A stretch of 23,532 bases of DNA, from NCBI GenBank assembly GCA_003972865.1, contig QOAX01000218.1:1-23532 (forward strand), in the 5' to 3' direction. The DNA comes from Verrucomicrobiota bacterium. GTDB taxonomy: Bacteria; Verrucomicrobiota; Verrucomicrobiia; Limisphaerales; UBA1096. The translations under genes and the position numbers were made by a program. How positions within the stretch are numbered: position 1 is the stretch's first letter; each line of letters starts with the position of its first letter. The notes beneath the pieces are model-generated. The model was not told the DNA's origin. It searched no databases and saw only the letters and a list, made by a program, of their open reading frames with translations. Positions 15,740 to 23,478 of this stretch are shown one piece after another.

Positions 15740-17335
15740 TCAAATCCCGTTCCAGCTGGGCGGCACCTTGGCAAGTTTCAGCGACTCGTTGTTTTGCTGA
15801 AAATAACCGGCGGCCCATTCACTCGCGAAGAGCAGCACCGGGTTGCGATCCGAATCCCAAGCGAAGCGCGAGCCGGTTGGTGGCGAGAGCTGGTCCATCT
15901 CCTCTTCGGTGAACCCTGTTGGCAGCCAGCGCACCACCGACCACGGAGCCGTTTCGAGCCGTGAGACGGCATTGTACTCGCTCTCGAGCCGGAACTGCAC
16001 CACGTCAAACTGCAACGGCCCCACCGCCGCCAGCACCGGCGCCGTGACGGCGCTGCCCCTGAGGCTCAGGCATTGGATCGCGCCTTCCTGCAGCAACTGG
16101 TTCAGCCCCCGCCGAAACTGCTTGAATTTGCCGGTGTCCGTGTTGTGCAGGTACGAGAAACTCTCCGGAGTGAATCGCGGGATTTCGTGAAAGTTCGTTT
16201 CCTTTCTCGTGCTCAACGTATCGCCAATTCCAAAATCCGAATGGCCAACCAGGCCGATGATGTCGCCGGCGAACGCCTCGTTGACCGTCTCGCGTTCCCT
16301 GCCGAACAACCGGTGCGAACTGGCCAGGCGCACCTTCTTGCCTGTCCGTGAATGGTACACCATCATGTCACGTTCAAATTTGCCTGAGCAGATGCGAATG
16401 TACGCAATGCGATCGCGGTGCTTCGGATCCATGTTTGCCTGAATCTTGAAAATGAAGCCGGAGAACTCCTCGTCGCTTGGCTTGATTAGCTCGCCGTTGG
16501 TCTCACGCCCCTGCGGGGGCGGTGCGTGCTGCAGGAATCCCTTGAGGATCAGTTCGACGCCGAAATTGTTCATCGCGCTGCCGAAGAACACCGGCGTCGT
16601 CCGTCCGGCGAGAATCTCGTCACGGTCAAACTCCGCGCCGGCCAACTCCAGCATCTCCAGTTCCTCGGTGATCTTGGCCAGGACCTCCCCCGATACCCGC
16701 TCTTTCACAAAGCCGTCCGTGATGTCACCGACCTTGACCGGCGCCATGTACGCGCCGCCGGTCGTGCGCTCGAACAAATGCACCTGCTTGGCCAAGCGCT
16801 CGAACACACCCTTGAAATCCGCGCCGTCGCCGATCGGCCAGTTCACCGGGAACGCCTTCAGATGGAGTACGCTCTCGATTTCGTCCAGCAACTCGATCGG
16901 TCCCTTCGACGGTCGATCGCATTTGTTGATGAATGTGAAGATCGGCACACCGCGTTGGCGGCAAACTTCGAACAACTTCTGCGTTTGCGCCTCGATGCCC
17001 TTGGCGGCGTCGAGCACCATCACCACCGCATCGACAGCTGTAAGCACGCGATACGTGTCCTCGGAGAAATCCTTGTGCCCCGGGGTGTCGAGCAGGTTGA
17101 TCTGATACCCCTGATAATCGAACTGCAGCACAGTCGAACTGACCGAGATGCCCCGCTTGCGCTCCAGTTCCATCCAGTCTGACGTCGTTGCCCGCTGGTT
17201 TTTACGCGAACGCACCGATCCGGCCAACTGCACCGCCCCGCCGTAGAGGAGCATCTTCTCGGTGAGGGTGGTCTTGCCGGCGTCCGGATGGGAAATGATG
17301 GCGAAGGTTCGCCGTCGGCTGATTTCGTTCTGCAT
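15740..17335 (-). CDS. prfC: Peptide chain release factor 3
   Basis: This 531-residue protein is close to the usual RF3 length (529 in E. coli). I chose MQNEISRRR; the frame runs 26 codons further upstream, but that part is not conserved-looking. The GTPase motifs are complete: SHPDAGKTTLTEKM (G1), RKRGISVSSTVLQF (G2/switch I), LLDTPGHKDFSEDTYR (G3) and INKCDRPSKGP (G4). RF3-specific features include GGAVQLAGSVRSRKNQRATT and the C-terminal AVGPLQFDVVQFRLESEYN. RF3 is a GTPase that removes RF1/RF2 from the ribosome after termination. A palindrome copy (16787-16796) encodes ERLAKQ. The AT-rich region upstream (17336-17509) probably holds its promoter. Confidence 0.96.
   Translation of the reverse strand: MQNEISRRRTFAIISHPDAGKTTLTEKMLLYGGAVQLAGSVRSRKNQRATTSDWMELERKRGISVSSTVLQFDYQGYQINLLDTPGHKDFSEDTYRVLTAVDAVVMVLDAAKGIEAQTQKLFEVCRQRGVPIFTFINKCDRPSKGPIELLDEIESVLHLKAFPVNWPIGDGADFKGVFERLAKQVHLFERTTGGAYMAPVKVGDITDGFVKERVSGEVLAKITEELEMLELAGAEFDRDEILAGRTTPVFFGSAMNNFGVELILKGFLQHAPPPQGRETNGELIKPSDEEFSGFIFKIQANMDPKHRDRIAYIRICSGKFERDMMVYHSRTGKKVRLASSHRLFGRERETVNEAFAGDIIGLVGHSDFGIGDTLSTRKETNFHEIPRFTPESFSYLHNTDTGKFKQFRRGLNQLLQEGAIQCLSLRGSAVTAPVLAAVGPLQFDVVQFRLESEYNAVSRLETAPWSVVRWLPTGFTEEEMDQLSPPTGSRFAWDSDRNPVLLFASEWAAGYFQQNNESLKLAKVPPSWNGI
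16787..16796. repeat. Iterated palindrome CTTGGCCAAG
   Basis: Exact copy in prfC, extended by one pair to GCTTGGCCAAGC. It encodes ERLAKQ. Confidence 0.85.
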
Positions 17336-17509
17336 GGTCAGAAAACCAAAAGGGCGCGGACTGTACCAAAAGCCGAAAGGGCAACAAGAACAATGCTGAA
17401 ACAAATAGTACAAAACCTGAAGAAAAAAAGGAATAGTCAGTCATTAAATAGTATTATAATGTATTTTATTGACATAACATCTAATTCAACATTCCTTTTC
17501 CGCAGTTGA
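17336..17509. promoter_or_regulatory. AT-rich divergent promoter region of prfC and the HTH gene
   Basis: This 174-base stretch between two divergent starts is much more AT-rich than its surroundings. A perfect TATAAT occurs on the plus strand at 17455-17460. The overlapping sequence also gives TATAAT on the minus strand (plus-strand 17453-17458). TTGACA is at 17469-17474, but it is not at standard spacing from a good -10 element on the plus strand. It is likely to contain promoters for one or both genes; exact boxes are uncertain. Confidence 0.4.
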
Positions 17510-17746
17510 ATGATGATTGAAGTGGACGATTTCAAGGCGTTCGACGCCCATGAAGTGGCCGGGATGCTCTGCCTTAAATACCGGACGGTGACGCGTTACA
17601 TCCAAGCCGGTAAAATCCGTGCCCGAAAGATAGGCAAAAAGTATTTCGTCACCGAGCAGGATGTCAAAGCCTTCATCCTGGCCCAGAAAACCAACGTTGA
17701 ATCAGCCGAAACTGACCTTTACAGCGGGGCAATTCGGGAAGATTAA
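17510..17746 (+). CDS. Small helix-turn-helix (MerR/excisionase-like) DNA-binding protein
   Basis: This 78-residue protein consists of a single winged-helix domain of the HTH_17 (excisionase/MerR-like) type. FDAHEVAGMLCLKYRTVTRY is the HTH, then IQAGKIRARKIGKKYFVTEQ is the wing, then DVKAFI; an acidic tail follows. The ATG at 17510 is followed by a second ATG, either of which would serve. Such proteins act as small transcription factors or as recombination directionality factors. No integrase or phage gene is near it here, so a housekeeping or orphan regulator is more likely. It is divergent from prfC and convergent with cutA, with only eight bases between the two stops. Confidence 0.8.
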   Translation: MMIEVDDFKAFDAHEVAGMLCLKYRTVTRYIQAGKIRARKIGKKYFVTEQDVKAFILAQKTNVESAETDLYSGAIRED

Positions 17747-17754
17747 CGTTAAAG

Positions 17755-18087
17755 TTACTCTTTTGCCGTATTGTCCTCGATCCAAGCGAGGTATTTCTGG
17801 TTGCCGGCGGTCAGGGGGAGGGCGACGAATTCCGGGGTGTCGTAGGGGTGGATTTCCAGGATGGCCCGCTCCAGCTTGGGCAGCAATGCCTGCCGTGTCT
17901 TGAAAATGACCAGCACTTCGTCGCTGCTTTCGAGTTTACCCTCCCACCAGTAGTGCGATTCGACCGCCGGGACGATGTTGGCGCAGGCCGCGAGCTTGGC
18001 CTCCAGCCCGGCCTTGGCCAAGCGGCGGGCCAGGGCCATGTCCGGTGCGGTGACCATTACGACGGCAAAGTCATCCGGTATGCTCAT
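17755..18087 (-). CDS. cutA: CutA divalent-cation tolerance protein
   Basis: This 110-residue protein is the usual CutA length. It shows VVMVTAPDMALARRLAKAGL, LAACANIVPAVESHYWWEGK (with the conserved Cys-x-Asn), SSDEVLVIFKTRQALLPKLE, and the hallmark EIHPYDTPEFVALPL. CutA forms a trimer with a PII-like fold; it has been linked to copper tolerance but the molecular role is unsettled. The palindrome at 18013-18022 encodes RRLAKAG, in a stretch that naturally holds Ala/Leu/Lys in this family. Another copy lies 13 bases upstream of the start (18101-18110). It is convergent with the HTH gene and divergent from the PQQ-propeller gene. Confidence 0.95.
   Translation of the reverse strand: MSIPDDFAVVMVTAPDMALARRLAKAGLEAKLAACANIVPAVESHYWWEGKLESSDEVLVIFKTRQALLPKLERAILEIHPYDTPEFVALPLTAGNQKYLAWIEDNTAKE
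18013..18022. repeat. Iterated palindrome CTTGGCCAAG
   Basis: Exact copy in cutA, encoding Leu-Ala-Lys on the minus strand. Confidence 0.85.
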
Positions 18088-18100
18088 GCGCCCCAGCTAA

Positions 18101-18110
18101 CTTGGCCAAG
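18101..18110. repeat. Iterated palindrome CTTGGCCAAG
   Basis: Exact copy in the 87-base region between the divergent cutA and PQQ-propeller genes. A degenerate trace (CGCTTGGGCAAA) follows at about 18142-18153. Confidence 0.85.
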
Positions 18111-18174
18111 CGCAGAAGGTCAATTTCCTTGACCGGCCAGGCGCTTGGGCAAACTCTGCCGCCGTTCAACGATC

Positions 18175-19509
18175 ATGAAACTTCTTACCTGTCTATTTGC
18201 ATGTTCGGTGGCGTTTGGCCAAGCGGTGGCGGAGGAGAACTGGCCGGCGTTTCGCGGGCCGAAAGCGCTTGGCGTGTCCGACAACCCCAGCCTCCCGCTC
18301 GAGTGGAGCGACAAGAAAAACGTCGAGTGGAAAGTCGCCGTGCCGGGGCTGGGCTGGTCGAACCCGGTGGTTCACAGTGGGCGCATTTACCTGACCACGG
18401 CGGTCAGCGACGGCGAGATCGAGAAGCGCAAACCGGGCCTCTACTTTGGCGGTGACCGGAAGGAGCCGATCAAGCACATGCACCAATTTCTGGTGTTGTG
18501 CCTTGAGTTGAAGACCGGCGACTTTCTTTGGCAGAAGGAAGTGCTCGCGATTCGGCCGCTGACGCCGATTCACGTCAAGAACAGTTACGCCGCCGAGACA
18601 CCGGTGACGGATGGCGATCGGGTGTACGCCTACTTCGGCAGCCATGGACTCTACTGCCTCGACAAAACCGGCAAGGTGCTATGGAAGAAAATGTTCAAGC
18701 CGTACAAAATGCGCAACGGCTGGGGCACCGCCGCGTCGCCGGTTCTCGATGAGGGCAAGTTGATCATCGTGAATGACAACATGGAGGACAGTTGGGCGGC
18801 CGCGTACGACAAGGTCACCGGCAGGGAGTTGTGGAAAACCAAGCGCGACGAGCCGAGCAACTGGTCCACGCCCTACGTGTGGCATCACGATGGGATTAAG
18901 GAACTGGTGTTGACCGGTCGGAATCGCACGCGCTCATACGACCTGTCTGGCAAGGAATTATGGAATCTCAAATGGAAGACACGCACGTCGATCGTGATCC
19001 CGACGCCGTTTGAAGCACACGGACTGCTCTATGTTGCCTCCGGTTACGTGGGCGATCGCGAGAAACACGTCTACGCCATTCGCCCCGGGGCCAGGGGCGA
19101 CATCTCGCTCAAGTCTGGCGAACAAAGCAACAAGTACATCGCGTGGTACGACAAGCGTGCCGCTCCATACAATCCGTCGACACTTGTTTATGGAGATGAA
19201 TTTTACACGCTGTTCGACTTTGGTTTCCTTGCCTGCCGCGATGCCCGGACCGGCAAGCTTCACTTCGACAAGGAACGGATTAACGCGGACAAGCCGACCG
19301 GCTTCACCGCATCGCCCTGGGCGTATCGCGGCCATGTCTTTGCGTTGAGCGAAGCCGGTGACACGTACGTTTTTGCAGCTGGCAAAAAGTACGAATTGGT
19401 TCGCGTGAACTCAACAGGCGGCATGAGCATGGCCAACCCGGCCTTGGCCGGCGACCGGCTGCTCATCCGCAATCAAACCCATCTCTTCAGCATCCGGGAT
19501 AAGAGATAG
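18175..19509 (+). CDS. PQQ-like beta-propeller repeat protein, exported
   Basis: This 444-residue protein starts at MKLLTCLFACSVAFGQAVAE, a signal peptide. The frame extends to 18145 but the earlier codons are not needed. The mature part opens ENWPAFRGPKALGVSDNPSL, the classic start of planctomycete/verrucomicrobial PQQ-like propeller proteins. Repeated blades follow, such as SNPVVHSGRIYLTTAVSD, TPVTDGDRVYAYFGSHGLYC, GLLYVASGYVGDR and GMSMANPALAGDRLLIRNQT. Such proteins are usually periplasmic, and a bound PQQ cofactor is not guaranteed: I see no catalytic dehydrogenase motifs. A near copy of the palindrome (TTTGGCCAAG, 18215-18224) lies in the signal peptide (FGQA). A longer palindrome of 18 bases overlaps the region of the stop. 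Confidence 0.85.
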   Translation: MKLLTCLFACSVAFGQAVAEENWPAFRGPKALGVSDNPSLPLEWSDKKNVEWKVAVPGLGWSNPVVHSGRIYLTTAVSDGEIEKRKPGLYFGGDRKEPIKHMHQFLVLCLELKTGDFLWQKEVLAIRPLTPIHVKNSYAAETPVTDGDRVYAYFGSHGLYCLDKTGKVLWKKMFKPYKMRNGWGTAASPVLDEGKLIIVNDNMEDSWAAAYDKVTGRELWKTKRDEPSNWSTPYVWHHDGIKELVLTGRNRTRSYDLSGKELWNLKWKTRTSIVIPTPFEAHGLLYVASGYVGDREKHVYAIRPGARGDISLKSGEQSNKYIAWYDKRAAPYNPSTLVYGDEFYTLFDFGFLACRDARTGKLHFDKERINADKPTGFTASPWAYRGHVFALSEAGDTYVFAAGKKYELVRVNSTGGMSMANPALAGDRLLIRNQTHLFSIRDKR

Positions 19510-19525
19510 CGCTTGGCCAAGCGCT
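19508..19525. repeat. Iterated palindrome extended to 18 bases
   Basis: AGCGCTTGGCCAAGCGCT is a perfect 18-base palindrome that overlaps the last bases of the PQQ-propeller stop codon. A partial unit (CTTGG) follows in 12-base register. Confidence 0.9.
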
Positions 19526-19609
19526 TGGTTTGATCCAGACAGCGAGTTAGCCAAGTTGGTTGACTGGAGGGGGTTGGAGGGATAGTTTGCTGGGTTCTTA
19601 CCCGATCCG

Positions 19610-21565
19610 ATGAAAGCCACCTTCCATCCCAATAATCCCTTTCTACTTAAGTTTTTCACGGTTTTGCCGATGTACGTTGCGGTGGAATGTCAGCGATTTG
19701 GGCGGTTTTATGGGATCGTATTGGCAAGGGGATCAGGCGTCTTGATTGTAGTTGGCTTGTTCGCTTCATGTTCCGCTGCCAAGGGCATCGAGCTTGAGCG
19801 AACGGTGGACTTCACAACCATGGTTGCCCATTGGGCTAACTATGCGCACGAGGATTATTTGCCCTTTGTGCGGGAGACCCGGCCGGAGTTGGTTCAGGTG
19901 GGTTTTTACGGCGCGCACTACTGGAGTCTGGCGCATACGAAACACGGCGCCGGGTACCCGGCGCATTTCCCGAAAATAGGCCTCAAGCAAAACCGCGACT
20001 GGCTCAAGCTGCTCAATCGCGATCTGCATCAACTCGACTCAACGGTGGTCGGTCATTTCAACATCGAGTTTCTGGTGGGAGATCCCGAAAGCGCCGAGGG
20101 GCCGCGCGGTTTTTTCAAGTTCTACCGCGATTTGTGGGAGGAAAAACTCCTCGGCCCGAGGCCGGTCGATGACCCACTGCAACTTCTGCAGAAAAATGCC
20201 GACGGCACACCAATCCAAAACAACAGCTACTCCATTGGTGGCATGAAGGAGTACTGGGCCTGCCTCAACAACCCCCATTGGCGTGCGGTGCTCAAGGCCT
20301 GGGTTCGTCATGGCATCACCCAGGGACTGGACGGTTTTGTGGTCAACTATTTTTACAGGCACAACTGCCTTTGTGAGCATTGTCAGACGGCATTTCGAAA
20401 CTATCTGGGCAAGCGTTTCACTGCAGCCGAGCTGAAGGGAAAGTTCAGGATCGACAACCTTGCCTCGCATGGGTTCACCGAGATTGGCTCGTGGCATGAC
20501 CCGGCCAATAGCACACTTTTCAAGCGCGAGCAGTTGCGCTTCTCGCAGATAGCCACCAAGGATTGCTTCGACGAGGTGTTCGTAAGACATGGCCGCTCGC
20601 TCAAGCCCGGCCTGATCGTCGGCCAGTGGAACCACCTCGGCAATTTTAACCAGATCAGCGGCGACGAGCGCTGCCTGCTGCCGGCCGAGTTTTGGGCGAA
20701 GGACGAGGACTATCTTTGGTACAGCACCGGCGGCTCGGCAAACTACACCGACTTGAAAAATAATCACCTCGGAGAAGGTACACTGCAGGCGCGCTATATC
20801 CGGGGCGCATCGGGTGGCAAGCCCTTCACATTGGGGAAATATGAAAACACGCGGGTGCGGGTGTCCATCGCCGAGTTGGCTGCCAATGGCGGCGTGCCCA
20901 TGGGGTTTTACACCCGTTTCACCGACCCCGGGGCGCGAAGGGTCATCACGCAATATTACCGGTTCATACGCAACAACGCCGCTGTCTATCGCCACAACAT
21001 CCCGCACGCGGAAGCTGTTCTGCTGTATCCCCGCAAGGCTGTGCACGCCGGTGACATCAGGCCTGTCGAGACGTTTCGCCAGACTGGCCGCGCGTTGCTT
21101 GACCGGCATGTGCTATTCGACATTCTCCCCGATGATCTTGCCACGCCCGAGCGCTTGAACGCATACGAAAAGGTCTACCGCCCGGGCGACACAACGGCGG
21201 AAGGACAGGCTAAATTCTCCGCGCCGGTGACGGTCCGCGTCTCAGCCAGCCGCCCCGCTGCAGGCGGTGCTTTGCACCTGCATTTTGTCAACTACAACCG
21301 AACCGAGCCCTCACAGCCCAAAAGCCCCGGCGGCGGCATTCAGGATGAAAAACCGATCGCCGTTGCTGGTGTGCGATGTGCCGTGCCCATCCCCGCCGGC
21401 AAGAAACTAAAGGGTGTTCGTTTTCTCACACCGGAAAAGGAGCACCCTCTCGAGGTCGTCAGCGATATCCGCAAAAAAGGTGTGGTTCATTTCACCGTGC
21501 CGAAGTTTCTCGTGTACGCCGTCGTTGAGTTGATGTTCCAGCCTGATTCTCGCGCCGCTCCCTGA
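19610..21565 (+). CDS. Large exported protein of unknown family, possibly glycosidase-like
   Basis: This 651-residue protein has an N-terminal hydrophobic segment (GSGVLIVVGLFASCSAAKG), suitable for an export signal. The start at 19610 leaves an unusually long leader, and ATG at 19670 is an alternative. The body reads like a TIM-barrel enzyme: YLPFVRETRPELVQVGFYGA, VVGHFNIEFLVGDPES, KAWVRHGITQGLDGFVVNYF, FYTRFTDPG. It contains a Cys-rich CLCEHCQTAFRNYLGKRF, a pattern I associate with uncharacterised barrel proteins in these phyla. The C-terminal 130 residues form a beta-rich domain (VRVSASRPAAGGALHLHFVN). A glycoside-hydrolase-like role is inferred from layout; I could not identify a catalytic acid pair or assign a family. 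Confidence 0.6.
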   Translation: MKATFHPNNPFLLKFFTVLPMYVAVECQRFGRFYGIVLARGSGVLIVVGLFASCSAAKGIELERTVDFTTMVAHWANYAHEDYLPFVRETRPELVQVGFYGAHYWSLAHTKHGAGYPAHFPKIGLKQNRDWLKLLNRDLHQLDSTVVGHFNIEFLVGDPESAEGPRGFFKFYRDLWEEKLLGPRPVDDPLQLLQKNADGTPIQNNSYSIGGMKEYWACLNNPHWRAVLKAWVRHGITQGLDGFVVNYFYRHNCLCEHCQTAFRNYLGKRFTAAELKGKFRIDNLASHGFTEIGSWHDPANSTLFKREQLRFSQIATKDCFDEVFVRHGRSLKPGLIVGQWNHLGNFNQISGDERCLLPAEFWAKDEDYLWYSTGGSANYTDLKNNHLGEGTLQARYIRGASGGKPFTLGKYENTRVRVSIAELAANGGVPMGFYTRFTDPGARRVITQYYRFIRNNAAVYRHNIPHAEAVLLYPRKAVHAGDIRPVETFRQTGRALLDRHVLFDILPDDLATPERLNAYEKVYRPGDTTAEGQAKFSAPVTVRVSASRPAAGGALHLHFVNYNRTEPSQPKSPGGGIQDEKPIAVAGVRCAVPIPAGKKLKGVRFLTPEKEHPLEVVSDIRKKGVVHFTVPKFLVYAVVELMFQPDSRAAP

Positions 21566-21577
21566 GTGAATCAGGGA
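21559..21577. terminator. Hairpin at the end of the large exported protein gene
   Basis: TCCCTGA, a GTGAA loop, then TCAGGGA form a perfect 7-base-pair stem overlapping the stop codon at 21563-21565. There is no T-run after it on either strand. It lies between convergent genes, ten bases from a CTTGGCCAAG copy, so it may help end transcription. Confidence 0.35.
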
Positions 21578-21585
21578 AAGCGAAG

Positions 21586-21595
21586 CTTGGCCAAG
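21586..21595. repeat. Iterated palindrome CTTGGCCAAG
   Basis: Exact copy, extended by one pair to GCTTGGCCAAGC, in the 54-base gap between convergent genes, ten bases after a separate hairpin. Confidence 0.85.
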
Positions 21596-21619
21596 CGCAA
21601 AAATGAACTACCGAATATT

Positions 21620-22348
21620 TTAGTTTTTCTTCTTGCCGCCGGTTTTCTTCTTGCCCTTTGGCTTGCCGACCTTCTCCCAAGTGGGCGCGTTGGGCGTGGG
21701 CGGCAATATCTCGATCGTCACGTCCTTGACCTGAACCAGCGTCTTGCCGTTACCGTGAACCTGGAGGCCGATCTGCCCGTCCTGCGGGATGTTCGGCTCG
21801 GCCTCCGTGTAGTCGAGGGCGGCCACGCCGTTGATCCACGAGCGAATGCGCGTGCCCTCGGCGCGGATGCGGTAGTCGTTCCAGCCGTCCTCCTTGACGG
21901 CGCGGTTGACCGCGTCCGCGTCGGCGGACTCGCCAATCACTTTTCGGCGGCGTGACTCGTCGTATAGTTTCCCCCACCAGCCCCTGCCGGCGTCCACCTG
22001 GTAACCGATCATTTCGTGGCTGTCGGGCACCCGCACGCTGCGAATCTGGATGCCGGAATTGACGAAGCCCTCTGTCCCCGTGATGCGGATCTTCAGCCGC
22101 AAATCGAAATTGTGAAACGACCGTTTCGTGGCGATGAAGGAATTGTGCGGAACTTTCTGCGTCAGCGATCCGGCGGTGATGACACCGCCCTCCACTCGCC
22201 ACAAGTTGTGCTCGTCCTTGAGCACCTCCCATCCCGCAAGGGATTTGCCGTCGAATAGCGGCTTCTTTGTGTCCTGCGCGTTCGCGTTTGGGGCAACAAG
22301 CAGCCCCAAGGCAACGCCGCCGATTATAGTGATCAGTAGTTTTTTCAT
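21620..22348 (-). CDS. DUF1080 (3-keto-disaccharide hydrolase) family protein
   Basis: This 242-residue protein starts at MKKLLITIIGGVALGLLVAP, a signal peptide ending near ANAQ. The open frame runs on to 22645, but that part is antisense-like and lacks a signal. The DUF1080 fold (concanavalin-like jelly roll) is shown by KPLFDGKSLAGWEVLKDEHN, LWRVEGGVITAG, FHNFDLRLKIRITGTEGFVN, SGIQIRSVRV, GWNDYRIRAEGTRIRSWING and GQIGLQVHGNGKTLVQVKDV. The C-terminus is Lys-rich (GKPKGKKKTGGKKKN). The family includes enzymes acting on 3-keto sugars in polysaccharide-degrading bacteria, but many members are only predicted. Its start overlaps the stop of the upstream phosphatase-like gene (ATGA), so the two are likely co-translated. 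Confidence 0.92.
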   Translation of the reverse strand: MKKLLITIIGGVALGLLVAPNANAQDTKKPLFDGKSLAGWEVLKDEHNLWRVEGGVITAGSLTQKVPHNSFIATKRSFHNFDLRLKIRITGTEGFVNSGIQIRSVRVPDSHEMIGYQVDAGRGWWGKLYDESRRRKVIGESADADAVNRAVKEDGWNDYRIRAEGTRIRSWINGVAALDYTEAEPNIPQDGQIGLQVHGNGKTLVQVKDVTIEILPPTPNAPTWEKVGKPKGKKKTGGKKKN

Positions 22349-23469
22349 TTTTCGAAGAGGCGGGCGATGGGCTTGCCGGCTTTTGGGTTTTGTTCGCTGT
22401 AGTCCAGCCCCATAAAACGGCAGAGGGTGGCGGCGATTTGATCCATCACAATCGGCTTGCCGCCGGCCCACTCGCCGCGCAGCGGACTGTCCGGGCTGAT
22501 GACCGCCAGCCAGGTGTTCTTGGCGTCCCTGATTTGCGCGTTGTGGCTGTGCCAGTTGAGCGCAATGTCGCCCCGACCGTGGTCGGTGGTGATCAGCAGG
22601 GTGGTCTTGTCCCTGTATTGCGGATTGTCCTGCAGCCAGTTCCAAAGCTCGTTGAAAAAGGAATCGAACCGGGCAATGGCGGCGAGCACGCGGTCGTACC
22701 GTTTTTCGTGCGCCCAGTCGTCAGTCTCGCCGAGGCTGAGATAAAAAACGCGCGGCCGGTGGGTCTTGAGGTGCGCCATGGCAAACCGGAAGGTGATCTC
22801 GTCGTGCCGCACGGTGTCCCACGGCGTGAGCATCTCGAACTGCAGTCGACTCATGGACTGGATGGCCGGGTCCGGGTGCGCGTAGGCCTCATACCCGGCG
22901 TTGGTAAACACCGCGCCGGCCTCGTGCTGCACCGCCACCCCGATCACGTCCCACGAGGCGAACGCGGCGACCTGTTTTTGCGGCAGGCCAAGTTTGCGAC
23001 GCAGAAACTCGAGCACGGTGTGGTTGGGGTTCAGGACCTTGTCGTTGCTGGTGATGAGGTCGTCCCTCGCTTGGCCGGTGAGGATTTCGGAATAGCCGGG
23101 ATAGGAAAAATGCAACCGGTTTGCTAGGCGAACCACGCTTCCCTTTTGCGGGTTGCCTGCGACTGAGCCGTGGCGCTGCATCCATTCGCCCCAGAAAAAC
23201 GGCATGAGTTTTTCGCGCCGTTCCTTCGGCGTGTCGGCCCAAAAGCGCTTGTAGGTTTTGGTGTCCTCCGGTTTGCCGTCCTTGATCGTTGCCTTGAGAA
23301 TCTCGAGGTCGAGCCCGCCGAACAGTTCCTGGTACCGCACACCGTCGAGCGTGATGAGGATCAGGTTTTCCGTCTTGCGCTCGGCGGCCAGGCCGCAGTT
23401 GAGTAACAGCATCGCGGTGGTCAGGATGGCCAGGCGCTTGGCCAAGTGGGGGAGTGGGTTTTTTGTCAT
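22345..23469 (-). CDS. Alkaline phosphatase/sulfatase-fold hydrolase, exported
   Basis: This 374-residue protein has a signal peptide (LAILTTAMLLLNCGLAA, cleavage probably after LAA). The metal-site Asp is in LILITLDGVRYQELFGG (D42). HFSYPGYSEILTGQARD (near 120-136) fits the nucleophile region of this superfamily, with a Ser rather than a Thr or Cys. GETDDWAHEKRYD and LLITTDHGRG hold further Asp/His metal ligands. That supports a phosphatase- or phosphodiesterase-type enzyme more than a sulfatase, since no Cys-containing sulfatase motif is seen. A copy of the palindrome (23437-23446) encodes the positive part of the signal (HLAKRLA). It overlaps the DUF1080 gene by four bases and follows another gene's end by nine bases. 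Confidence 0.85.
   Translation of the reverse strand: MTKNPLPHLAKRLAILTTAMLLLNCGLAAERKTENLILITLDGVRYQELFGGLDLEILKATIKDGKPEDTKTYKRFWADTPKERREKLMPFFWGEWMQRHGSVAGNPQKGSVVRLANRLHFSYPGYSEILTGQARDDLITSNDKVLNPNHTVLEFLRRKLGLPQKQVAAFASWDVIGVAVQHEAGAVFTNAGYEAYAHPDPAIQSMSRLQFEMLTPWDTVRHDEITFRFAMAHLKTHRPRVFYLSLGETDDWAHEKRYDRVLAAIARFDSFFNELWNWLQDNPQYRDKTTLLITTDHGRGDIALNWHSHNAQIRDAKNTWLAVISPDSPLRGEWAGGKPIVMDQIAATLCRFMGLDYSEQNPKAGKPIARLFEK
23437..23446. repeat. Iterated palindrome CTTGGCCAAG
   Basis: Exact copy in the signal peptide region of the phosphatase-fold gene, encoding HLAKRLA. Confidence 0.85.
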
Positions 23470-23478
23470 GTTGATATT

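Noticed and set aside
17336..17413. Longer start for prfC
   Set aside because: The extra 26 codons are Cys/Phe-rich and in AT-rich promoter-like DNA; the length from 17335 already matches RF3.
22349..22645. An N-terminal extension of the DUF1080 protein
   Set aside because: The added residues are antisense to the phosphatase-fold gene and low in hydrophobics, while the ATG at 22348 begins a clear signal peptide.
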